This document shows positions 45,942 through 52,962 of a stretch of DNA of 64,000 bases, piece by piece. The number at the start of each line of letters is the position of its first letter. Position 1 is the stretch's first letter. The notes beneath the pieces were generated by a model that did no database searches, was not told the DNA's origin, and was given only the letters and a program-made list of their open reading frames with translations. Source of the stretch: Methylocystis rosea SV97 (GTDB lineage: Bacteria; Pseudomonadota; Alphaproteobacteria; Rhizobiales; Beijerinckiaceae); NCBI RefSeq assembly GCF_000372845.1, contig NZ_KB889963.1:868001-932000 (forward strand), given 5' to 3'. The translations under genes were made by a program, and so were the position numbers.

Positions 45942-47351
45942 ATGGAGACGAGGGCGTTCATCATGCGCGGGGTTTCGCTTAAAGTCAGACTGGGCGGATT
46001 GATCGGCGTCGTGCTCATCGCGACGTTGCTGATCAATCTTGCAATCCAGCTTCTTCACGCCGGCCCGCGCGTGCGCGCGGAAGCGGGAAGCAATCTCAGA
46101 TTGATGCGGGAAGTTGTCCTGGCCACGATTGCAAATCTTCCCGAAAACGAAGATCCGCTTCCTGCATTGCGGCGTCTCTACGCGTCGCTGGGCAACCTTC
46201 GCCATGCTGATGTTGAGATCCTCGCCGCTAACGAGATCGCGCCTCGCGACTGGCTAGAGAAGATCCGCCATTCCGGTCAGGACGTGCCGGAATGGTTTGT
46301 GAAGCTCGTCGGCGCCTCGCCGCGCGTGTTGACGATTCCCGTGATGGTCGGCGGGCGCGCCTACAGCAATATTGTGGTGATTTCGAACCCCTTCGACGAA
46401 CTCGAAGAGATCTGGTCCGACATGCTATGGCTTGCGGCGATCAGCCTCGCCGTCACGATCATCTTCCTGACGCTCGTGCTGCTGTTCCTTCGCTCCTCGC
46501 TTGCGCCTTTCAATGCGCTGAAGTTCGGCCTGGCGCAATTGGAGGCTGGCAGGAGCGGCGTGCGCCTGTCGGTCAGCGGCGCGACGGAATTTCGATCGAT
46601 CGCCGCCGCCCTGAATTCGCTCGGGGCGACGCTTGATCGCGTCAAGCAGGAGAATCGCGATCTCGTCGATAGGCTTTTTCAGGTGCAGGAAGGCGAGCGC
46701 AAGGACATCGCACGCGATCTGCACGATGAAGCCGGTCCATGTCTCTTTTCCATACGCGCCACGTCGGCGACGCTACAGGAGCTTCTCTCGCATCCCGCTC
46801 CCGATCTGGGCCGACTGAGACAGATGAGCGTAACGATCGACAAGGCGAGCGAGTCGCTTCAATCGCTGTTCAGAGGTCTGCTCGGACGGCTGCGGCCGAA
46901 AGGCCTCGAGGAACTTGGTCTGGAACCAGCGCTGAAGGCGCTCTTCGCCTCATGGGCGCTCACCCATCCCGAGGTGGATCTGCGGCTCGTCGCGCGCCAC
47001 GATCTCTCGTCCCTCGACGAGGAGACGGCGCTGACGGCCTACCGTGTGGTGCAGGAGGGCGTAACCAATATCTTCCGCCACTCTGGCGCGGATAAGGGCG
47101 AGGTCACGCTGGAATTTGGCTTGGACGCGTCATCAAACTTCTCGGAGCTCGACGCAGAAGCGCCGCCGCAATTGAAGATCACGATCGAGGACAATGGCGT
47201 CGGCATTTCAGATGGCTTTGCTCCGGGCATGGGTCTGCTTGGCATGAACGAGCGTGTCCGCGCGCTTGGCGGCGCGCAGCGGATCGAGAAGCGGGAGTCC
47301 GGCGGCACGCGGATCACGGTGTCGCTTCCGCTACTGGACGATGTCGAATGA
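45942..47351 (+). CDS. NarX/UhpB-type sensor histidine kinase (MoxY-like)
   Basis: The 469-residue protein has two membrane segments (about 18-38 and 166-190) flanking a periplasmic sensor domain, a HAMP-like linker, a HisKA_3 box with the phospho-His in DIARDLHDEAGPCLFSIR and a HATPase domain (EGVTNIFRHSG, IEDNGVGISDGF, GMGLLGMNERV). It pairs with the divergent LuxR-type regulator. The signal is not known; methanol or formaldehyde is a natural guess given the neighbours. Confidence 0.9.
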   Translation: METRAFIMRGVSLKVRLGGLIGVVLIATLLINLAIQLLHAGPRVRAEAGSNLRLMREVVLATIANLPENEDPLPALRRLYASLGNLRHADVEILAANEIAPRDWLEKIRHSGQDVPEWFVKLVGASPRVLTIPVMVGGRAYSNIVVISNPFDELEEIWSDMLWLAAISLAVTIIFLTLVLLFLRSSLAPFNALKFGLAQLEAGRSGVRLSVSGATEFRSIAAALNSLGATLDRVKQENRDLVDRLFQVQEGERKDIARDLHDEAGPCLFSIRATSATLQELLSHPAPDLGRLRQMSVTIDKASESLQSLFRGLLGRLRPKGLEELGLEPALKALFASWALTHPEVDLRLVARHDLSSLDEETALTAYRVVQEGVTNIFRHSGADKGEVTLEFGLDASSNFSELDAEAPPQLKITIEDNGVGISDGFAPGMGLLGMNERVRALGGAQRIEKRESGGTRITVSLPLLDDVE

Positions 47352-47507
47352 CTGAGACAAGGAGCTGTTCTTCCGACCTCCGTCCGGAGCGGGAAATTTT
47401 GGAAGCGTGGATGGCGAAATTTTGAAGGTGTAACGATATGCGCCCTTCATTATTCTCCACCGGAGCCGTCGTGTCGGGCGGACTATAAAAAACAGAGGAG
47501 CAACGCC

Positions 47508-47585
47508 ATGGTCTGGTCGCAACCGATCATCGTCGAAATCTGCGTCGGTATGGAAATCACCAGCTACGAATCGGCTGAGATCTGA
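47508..47585 (+). CDS. pqqA: PQQ precursor peptide
   Basis: A 25-residue peptide starting MVWSQPIIVEICVGMEITSY has the conserved Glu16 and Tyr20 in the EITSY motif, the two residues cross-linked to form PQQ. A GAGGAG site lies 6 bp before the start. It is on its own: no pqqB, C, D or E follows within the window. The short peptide can easily be missed by gene callers. It should supply the cofactor of MxaF encoded just upstream. Confidence 0.96.
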   Translation: MVWSQPIIVEICVGMEITSYESAEI

Positions 47586-47635
47586 TCAGCCCGTCGCGGC
47601 CGGCCACGGCTGGCCAACCGAGTAAACATGAGCTG

Positions 47636-47667
47636 GCGCCGTCGCTTGCGACGGCGCTGCTGTTTTT
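47636..47667 (+). terminator. rho-independent terminator after pqqA
   Basis: GCGCCGTCGC (47636-47645), a TT loop and GCGACGGCGC (47648-47657) form a perfect 10-bp stem followed by TGCTGTTTTTG. It lies 50 bp after pqqA and implies that pqqA is transcribed without other pqq genes. Confidence 0.85.
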
Positions 47668-47846
47668 GCGCGCCTTCCGCGTGCAGAGTTTTTTCTGAGC
47701 TGCGCCGGCGCTGAAGAGCGCATTTTTGGCACTCACCTACGGCTGCTGATAGCATATTGTTTTTTCAGGCCTTTGCCATTCCTGGCGCTTGCTCTCCGAA
47801 GATTTGCTCCTAATCTGAAAGGAATCAGATCGTCAAGGAGCATGCC

Positions 47847-48116
47847 ATGGCGTCCAGCGGCTTCCGTTTGCAGCTTCAAGGCTATGGCCTGACGACGGCG
47901 AATATTCTTTATCGTCTGCCGGATTATCCGAAGATCATCCAATCCTACATCTGGCAGGAATATGATCTTCATCCCGAGTTTCCGGAGCTGCGCAAATTTC
48001 TCGATTTCTGGATGCGCAGCCTCGACGGCCCGCTGCATTCCGTCACCGTCGCGCATTCGAACCTCATCAAACCGGCTGAGTTGAAGCTACTTGATAAGGA
48101 ATTCAAACTGCACTGA
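47847..48116 (+). CDS. Usg-family protein
   Basis: The 89-residue protein starts MASSGFRLQLQGYGLTTANI and has the family motifs YRLPDYPKIIQSYIWQEYDL and FPELRKFLDFW. The Usg family (PF06233) is widespread in alphaproteobacteria, often near trp genes; its function is unknown. Confidence 0.88.
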   Translation: MASSGFRLQLQGYGLTTANILYRLPDYPKIIQSYIWQEYDLHPEFPELRKFLDFWMRSLDGPLHSVTVAHSNLIKPAELKLLDKEFKLH

Positions 48117-48192
48117 AAAACTCCTATGACCGCCACCTTGCGCAACGCGCTTCGCCGAGACAAAATTGACGCGGGCTGGAGCGAGGGCTGCC

Positions 48193-48648
48193 GTGAGGGA
48201 CGAGGGCGATACGAAGTCATGGATGGGAATCTGGGAAGCAGCCGCGCTGATCGTCATCGTGGCGACGGCTTTCCTTCTCGCGAGGCAATATCGGGAAAGC
48301 CTTAATATCGATGAGCCGCCGGAGCCTCTCTCGCTGGCTTTGGAGCGAGAAGCGGCGGAGGTGAATGCGACGCTGCCAGAGATGGTCAGCGAGGGCGTTC
48401 GTCTCGACAAGGCGACGGCGGGTCCGGGCAACGCGTTCAATTACAGCTATACGATCGTCGACGATGAAACAGCGCGAACTCTGATCGGCAACGCCAAGAA
48501 GCTCGCCGCATTGAGGACCCAGCTGCAGGAGCGCGTGTGTCTGACGATGCCGAATCATCGCACGAGCGGCGCCATCATCCGATATTCGCTGAAGGACAAT
48601 AAGGGCGAGGTGATCGCCGACGTCTCAATTGATGCGGGCGACTGCTAA
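48193..48648 (+). CDS. small membrane-anchored protein, unknown
   Basis: The start is unclear (TTG 48166, GTG 48193 or ATG 48223). From GTG 48193 the protein has 151 residues, with one membrane segment (WEAAALIVIVATAFLLARQY) and a soluble domain with two cysteines (ERVCLTMPN and the last residue, AGDC). No family was recognised. It converges with nifA. Confidence 0.65.
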   Translation: MRDEGDTKSWMGIWEAAALIVIVATAFLLARQYRESLNIDEPPEPLSLALEREAAEVNATLPEMVSEGVRLDKATAGPGNAFNYSYTIVDDETARTLIGNAKKLAALRTQLQERVCLTMPNHRTSGAIIRYSLKDNKGEVIADVSIDAGDC

Positions 48649-48763
48649 GAAGGGTGGGCGCGCCGGCTTCGGCGCTCGGCGCGCGCTGGGGACGACGCCG
48701 ACGTCACGCCACGAATGGCCGCCTGTCGGCAAATCGCCGAGCTCTTCGCCAGCGCGCAGGAAC

Positions 48764-50503
48764 TCAGAACTTCTTTACCTCGACGCCATGTTTTTGCAGC
48801 GCGTAGCCAATCTGACGAGGAGTTAGTCCAAGCAGCCGGGCCGCCTTCGCCTTGACCCAGCCCGCGCGCTCCATGGCGTCCACCAAACGTTCGCGATCGG
48901 AAGGGCCGTCACGCTCCACGGCGGTGCAGTTTTCGGCGCCGGGACAGGTCTCGGGCGAAGGGTCGGCGTTAGGGCGCTCACTCGTCGTCGCCGGCGGCGG
49001 CGCAGGCTGACGCTCGCGCGGCGGCGCCAGGGTCGGCAACGCGACGGGTGGAGGAGGCGCCGAACGCTCCAATGAGCCGCTCCAAAGCACCGAAGAGAGA
49101 CAGCCGTCGTTGCGACAGGAGAAATCCTTGTCGGTGATGACATTCCCTTGCGCCAAAGTCGCTGTCCGAAACACGCAGTTTTCCAGCTCTCGGATGTTGC
49201 CCGGAAAGGCGCAGGCGGTGAGCACGTGCAGAGCTGACTCCGAAAAGCTCAGCCTTCCGCCTTGCTCCGCATTGAAGCGACGGAGAAATTCATTGGCGAG
49301 AGGTTCGAGATCGCCCTTGCGGTCGCGCAGCGGCGGCACGAAGATGGGCACGACGCTGATCCGATAGTACAAATCGGCGCGAAATTCGTTGCGCTTGACT
49401 GCCTCCTCGAGATTTTTGTTCGTCGCGCACACGAGTCGAACGTCGACCTTCTGCGTGCGCGTGCCGCCCACCCGTTCGAATTCGCCTTCCTGTAAAACGC
49501 GCAGCAGCTTTGCCTGAAACGCCGGCGTGATTTCGCCGATCTCGTCCAGAAACAATGTGCCGCCGTCGGCCAGTTCGAAACGGCCCTTGCGCATGTTCAC
49601 TGCGCCGGTGAAAGCGCCGCGCTCATGGCCGAAGAGCTCCGATTCCAGCACGCTCTCGGGGAGAGCCGCGCAATTCAGCTTGATGAAGGGTTTCGAGCGG
49701 CGCGGCGAGAGATTGTGTATCGCCGCGGCAAACAGCTCTTTGCCAGTGCCCGATTCGCCGCGCAGAAGGACGGTGGACTTGGCCTTGGCGACGACGCGAA
49801 TCTTGTCGATCACCGCGCGCAGCGCCGGGCTGCTGCCGACAACGCCATTGATGCCGCTGTTCTTTGTTTCGATCTGCGGAAGGCGGTCGCCTTTTTCGAG
49901 CCAGGCCTTTTCCTGCATCAAACGTTCGCGATCGCGGGCGATGAGCTTGTGCAGTCGAAGGGTCTGGCCGACGAGATTGGCGATCATCGTCAGGAAGCGC
50001 ACGTCATGGTCGAACAGCGTCACTGAACGATCGTCATAGACGCGATCCACCGTCAGCGTGCCGACGACGGCGTCGCCCTCCTTGATCGGGACGCCGATGA
50101 GCGAGAATGGCCGGCCGTCGGTCGGTCCCCATTCGGAAAAGTCGGAACCTTGGAAGAGCGGTGAAGCTGCGACGTTCTCGACGACGAGCGGCATTTTCGT
50201 CGCGACGATCTGCCCCACGGCGCGTTCGGGAAGCCGGTCGAAGAAACGCTTGGCGGAATCTTCGCTCCAGCCCGATCCGACCACAACCTCGGGCCCGCCC
50301 GCCGCGTCGAGCAGCGCGACCAAGCCATGGCGCATATCAAGAAAGCTCGAAAGCAGCGCAAGCACGCCCGCAAGCGTGGTTTCCAGACGGTTTGGCGACG
50401 CCAGGAGCTTCGATATTTCGTAGATGCCGACGAGAGCGGTGTCTCTCACATCGAATTCGCGCGCCTTCGGCGCGCACGCGCCGCCTGCCAGCTGCAAACC
50501 CAT
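48764..50503 (-). CDS. nifA: NifA, sigma-54 activator of nitrogen fixation
   Basis: The start is set at MGLQLAGGACAPKAREFDV because a sigma-54 promoter overlaps the farther upstream ATG. The 579-residue protein has an N-terminal GAF domain (about 30-175), an AAA+ domain with GESGTGKELFAAAIH and GAFTGA, and a Fis-type helix-turn-helix at the end (WVKAKAARLLGLTPRQIGYAL). Four cysteines follow the rhizobial spacing C-X11-C-X19-C-X4-C (residues 431, 443, 463, 468), which predicts direct oxygen sensitivity. The Pro-rich linker before the HTH is long and has a second pair, CPGAENC. Confidence 0.95.
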   Translation of the reverse strand: MGLQLAGGACAPKAREFDVRDTALVGIYEISKLLASPNRLETTLAGVLALLSSFLDMRHGLVALLDAAGGPEVVVGSGWSEDSAKRFFDRLPERAVGQIVATKMPLVVENVAASPLFQGSDFSEWGPTDGRPFSLIGVPIKEGDAVVGTLTVDRVYDDRSVTLFDHDVRFLTMIANLVGQTLRLHKLIARDRERLMQEKAWLEKGDRLPQIETKNSGINGVVGSSPALRAVIDKIRVVAKAKSTVLLRGESGTGKELFAAAIHNLSPRRSKPFIKLNCAALPESVLESELFGHERGAFTGAVNMRKGRFELADGGTLFLDEIGEITPAFQAKLLRVLQEGEFERVGGTRTQKVDVRLVCATNKNLEEAVKRNEFRADLYYRISVVPIFVPPLRDRKGDLEPLANEFLRRFNAEQGGRLSFSESALHVLTACAFPGNIRELENCVFRTATLAQGNVITDKDFSCRNDGCLSSVLWSGSLERSAPPPPVALPTLAPPRERQPAPPPATTSERPNADPSPETCPGAENCTAVERDGPSDRERLVDAMERAGWVKAKAARLLGLTPRQIGYALQKHGVEVKKF

Positions 50504-50549
50504 ACTATTTAGCCTCACGACATGCGTGGGTATTTTCACTGGTTTTGAC

Positions 50550-50564
50550 GCAAGCATTGTGCCA
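50550..50564 (-). promoter_or_regulatory. sigma-54 promoter of nifA
   Basis: On the minus strand, TGGCACAATGCTTGC matches the -24/-12 consensus TGGCACG-N4-TTGC. The transcript would start near 50538, about 35 bp before the chosen nifA start. No clear TGT-N10-ACA NifA upstream site was seen nearby. Confidence 0.75.
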
Positions 50565-50969
50565 TACCGCCTTTTTTGCTCTTAGCATCACAAAAACAAC
50601 GGTCTGCAATGGCCTCGACATCGGCGTTGGCGCGCTTTCTTGATCAACTCTTGCGCCTTCTGCCGTCTCCTCCGGCGCCGCCGCCCGATTGATCGGCGAC
50701 CGGCTCCATCCAACCGTTCTCTCGCCGCAACCGACATGGATGTCGTCTTCCGACTCCGGCGCGAAGAATTGCGATGCGCTTAGCGCCACGCGCATCGTAA
50801 CCAGTCGATAGCTGATTTACAGGCGCTTCCATGCCTTATGCGGCATTTCGCCGCCATGGGGCTTCTGTCGCGCTTAACGCTTTCCGCGCTCCCGATCCGC
50901 CGCGCAGCGGCGTGACCTATTGAGCGCAATCTTTGACGATCTGGCGGAGAGCCGAGCGCGTCGATCTAC

Positions 50970-51107
50970 ATGTACGCAGATTCTTCCTTACCATGGCGTT
51001 CGAGCGATCGACGCAATGACGACCGACTGCGCGTGATCCACGCGGCGCTCAGCGGCCGGCGGCAAGCCGCTTGGTTGGATGCAGTCGAAGCTGACCCGGG
51101 GATCTGA
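50970..51107 (+). CDS. possible 45-residue peptide
   Basis: An ATG frame, MYADSSLPWRSSDRRNDDRL and 25 more residues including ALSGRRQAAWLDAVEAD, has even, coding-like codon use and a basic-then-acidic layout. There is no recognised family and no clear ribosome site. It may be a small nif-linked protein or a gene remnant. Confidence 0.3.
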   Translation: MYADSSLPWRSSDRRNDDRLRVIHAALSGRRQAAWLDAVEADPGI

Positions 51108-51160
51108 CGTGAAGGGCATCATCGCGCTGCTGCCTAGATTTGTAACAGACTGGATAGTTA

Positions 51161-51319
51161 TTGGTCGTTTATGCAGAAGTCGTTTGGTATGCGACGCGCG
51201 TCGCCGATGATATAGACGCGATCGTGCAGTCCCATTTCATCGAAGGAAACCCGGCTAGAGCGGCTGACTATTATGCCGCAGCCGTCGCGACGTCGGGCGC
51301 CGTCGAGGGGAGGCCATAG
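51161..51319 (+). CDS. possible 52-residue peptide or gene remnant
   Basis: A TTG-started frame reads YATRVADDIDAIVQSHFIEG and NPARAADYYAAAVATSG, which looks like real helical protein sequence. It ends 30 bp before the molbindin start on the same strand. Start codon and ribosome site are weak. It may be the tail of a decayed gene. Confidence 0.3.
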   Translation: MVVYAEVVWYATRVADDIDAIVQSHFIEGNPARAADYYAAAVATSGAVEGRP

Positions 51320-51349
51320 CGATAACACTTTATCTTAGGAGCCGACGGC

Positions 51350-51556
51350 ATGAAGATTTCCGCGCGTAACAGCCTTCCCGGGACGGTCAAACACATCCAG
51401 AAGGGCGCAACCACGGCGCATGTGACGATCGACGTCAACGGATTGACCGTCACAGCTGCAATCACCAATGAATCCGTCGATGAGCTTGGACTCCGCGAAG
51501 GGTCCAAGGTCAACGCGGTCATCAAGTCGTCGGATGTGATGATCGCGGTCGACTAA
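51350..51556 (+). CDS. molbindin (Mop) molybdate-binding protein
   Basis: The 68-residue protein is a single Mop domain starting MKISARNSLPGTVKHIQKGA with VTAAITNESVDELGL and the closing SSDVMIAVD. Molbindins form hexamers that bind molybdate in the cytoplasm. A TTAGGAG site precedes it. Its place between nifA and the globin gene fits supply of Mo to nitrogenase. Confidence 0.93.
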   Translation: MKISARNSLPGTVKHIQKGATTAHVTIDVNGLTVTAAITNESVDELGLREGSKVNAVIKSSDVMIAVD

Positions 51557-51579
51557 CGCTCGTGGGCGGCCGATGGACG

Positions 51580-52005
51580 CTATGGCGCTGGAACGCGCGA
51601 CGGCTTTCCATCGGCGCCGACGAAGGGGAACAGCCCAGACTGGAAACATTGCGTCATGTGGGCGGCTTTGGCGATCGCCTGCTCGGCCTGCGTCTTCGGC
51701 AGCGCTTCATTGGCGCTCTCGCTAAAGAGTTCGAGCCAGCGCGTAAAATGCTGAGGCTCAATCGGTAAATTGATATGCGCGGCGAAGGGCTGGCCCTGAT
51801 AGCGCTCCGTGCCGAGCAAGGTCTTGGACCAGAAATTCGCGACGATCCCCATATGCTGGTCGAGACCGTCAATCGCCATAAAGACAGGACCCAACAATGG
51901 ATCTTCGGCGCCCTTGGCGTAGAAGCGACGCACGCAATCGTCGATTGCGATCTCTAACTTGTCGCGTTCGGCGCCGTCCTCGATCGGCGGAATGACGGGC
52001 TCCAT
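51580..52005 (-). CDS. group III truncated hemoglobin
   Basis: The 141-residue protein shows the class III 2-over-2 globin pattern: DCVRRFYAKGAEDPLLGPVF, FWSKTLLGTERYQGQPFAAH with the proximal His, then the F-G region LPIEPQHFTRWLELF. These globins bind O2 or NO. Next to nifA and molbindin, a role in protecting nitrogen fixation from O2/NO is plausible but not shown. It converges with molbindin, 23 bp apart. Confidence 0.9.
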   Translation of the reverse strand: MEPVIPPIEDGAERDKLEIAIDDCVRRFYAKGAEDPLLGPVFMAIDGLDQHMGIVANFWSKTLLGTERYQGQPFAAHINLPIEPQHFTRWLELFSESANEALPKTQAEQAIAKAAHMTQCFQSGLFPFVGADGKPSRVPAP

Positions 52006-52048
52006 GGCGACCTCCCTGCATATTTGTCGATTGGCGGCTGTTCCGGCG

Positions 52049-52486
52049 CTAGCGCAGGTTCAGAACGGCCCGCGGGGTCGTTCCGGACTTTTTCCTGGCG
52101 CTCAGCAGCGCGTCGACCTTATCGCGCAGCAGTCCAATTTGCAGCGGCTTCGCCAAAAAGCCGTGCGCGCCCTCAGCGACGCACTCCTGGCCGAATCCGC
52201 TCGATATCTGATCAACGATGACGATGATTTTGGTTTCGGGAACCCGCGCCAGAAACTCCTGAATGAGATCCAGCCCGTTGACGCGGATGACGCCTTCGGC
52301 AAGCACCAGTAAGTCCGGCCTTATTTGCTCCGCTTTTGCGAGCGTTTCGGACGCGCTCGCAAGTTCATGCGCCTCATATTCGTCATGGAGCATGAACTCG
52401 ATCGCCGCGCGAAAGCTTTCATTGTCGTCCACGACGAAAACGCGCCTGCGTTCGATGGCTTTCGCCACCTTTACGCTGATCTGCAT
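52049..52486 (-). CDS. receiver-domain protein lacking the phospho-Asp
   Basis: The start is put at MQISVKVAKAIERRRVF, with GAGG before it; an ATG at 52543 is farther upstream. The 145-residue protein is a stand-alone CheY-like receiver. The acidic pair (VVDDNE) and the Lys (FLAKP) are present, but the strand that should hold the phosphorylated Asp reads PDLLVLAEGV, with Ala in its place. So it is probably not regulated by phosphorylation. It is downstream of the globin gene start, on the same strand, 44 bp beyond its own neighbour's ATG. Confidence 0.8.
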   Translation of the reverse strand: MQISVKVAKAIERRRVFVVDDNESFRAAIEFMLHDEYEAHELASASETLAKAEQIRPDLLVLAEGVIRVNGLDLIQEFLARVPETKIIVIVDQISSGFGQECVAEGAHGFLAKPLQIGLLRDKVDALLSARKKSGTTPRAVLNLR

Positions 52487-52751
52487 GGCAGCCTCGCGCG
52501 GTGATTGACTCACGATAGCAAAGCAAGTCGCGTGCCGCGCCAAATGCTGCAGCGTCGCGCTGCGCGACTCCGACGGCTTTCAACAGGATTGCGTCGGCGC
52601 ACCTGCGTCAGCAGCATAGCGGCGCCCGACTGGTGGGGGGCGCCAATCGTTAGGCTCGGCCAAACCGAACTCTTGCGCCGCAACGCTACGGCGCGCGCGG
52701 CTCTGCGCTGGGATCAAGAACAAATATTTTCGCAGGAAAATTACTGCCGCG

Positions 52752-52843
52752 TAGTTTGGAATTAAAGCGTTTCCAAACTAGCGTGTGGCCGAAAGGTAAC
52801 AATTGTCCAAAAAATTGTTGTATCTGTCTGAAACTATACAGAT
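52752..52843 (+). promoter_or_regulatory. palindrome-rich promoter region of the siderophore-receptor operon
   Basis: Within the 476-bp gap before the receptor gene, three inverted repeats lie in AT-rich DNA: TAGTTTGGAA/TTCCAAACTA (52752-52761 and 52771-52780, perfect), AACAATT/AATTGTT (52798-52804 and 52813-52819) and ATCTGT/ACAGAT (52822-52827 and 52838-52843). The first shares TTTCCAAACTAG with the bfd promoter region. They are likely operators for an iron regulator; none matches the classical Fur box. Nothing else is recognised in the gap from 52487 to 52962. Confidence 0.5.
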
Positions 52844-52962
52844 TACAATACTTCCATTCAACAGTTTATCAGTTGACCGTGGCCGCCGCCAAATTTAGCT
52901 TTAATCAACTTCTTCGCACGAGGCGAAAGTAGACAACGCACAACCCTCCCTGGCGGTTCCCG

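Larger units (their letters stand above)
50565..51349. other. long gap between nifA and molbindin with two tiny ORFs
   Basis: No known gene is recognised in these 785 bp. Two short frames look more protein-like than chance: 50970-51107 and 51161-51319 (listed separately). The left end is the nifA upstream region. Confidence 0.5.

Noticed and set aside
50565-50800. NifA upstream activator site (TGT-N10-ACA) before nifA
   Set aside because: No correctly spaced TGT/ACA pair was found on either strand in this stretch.
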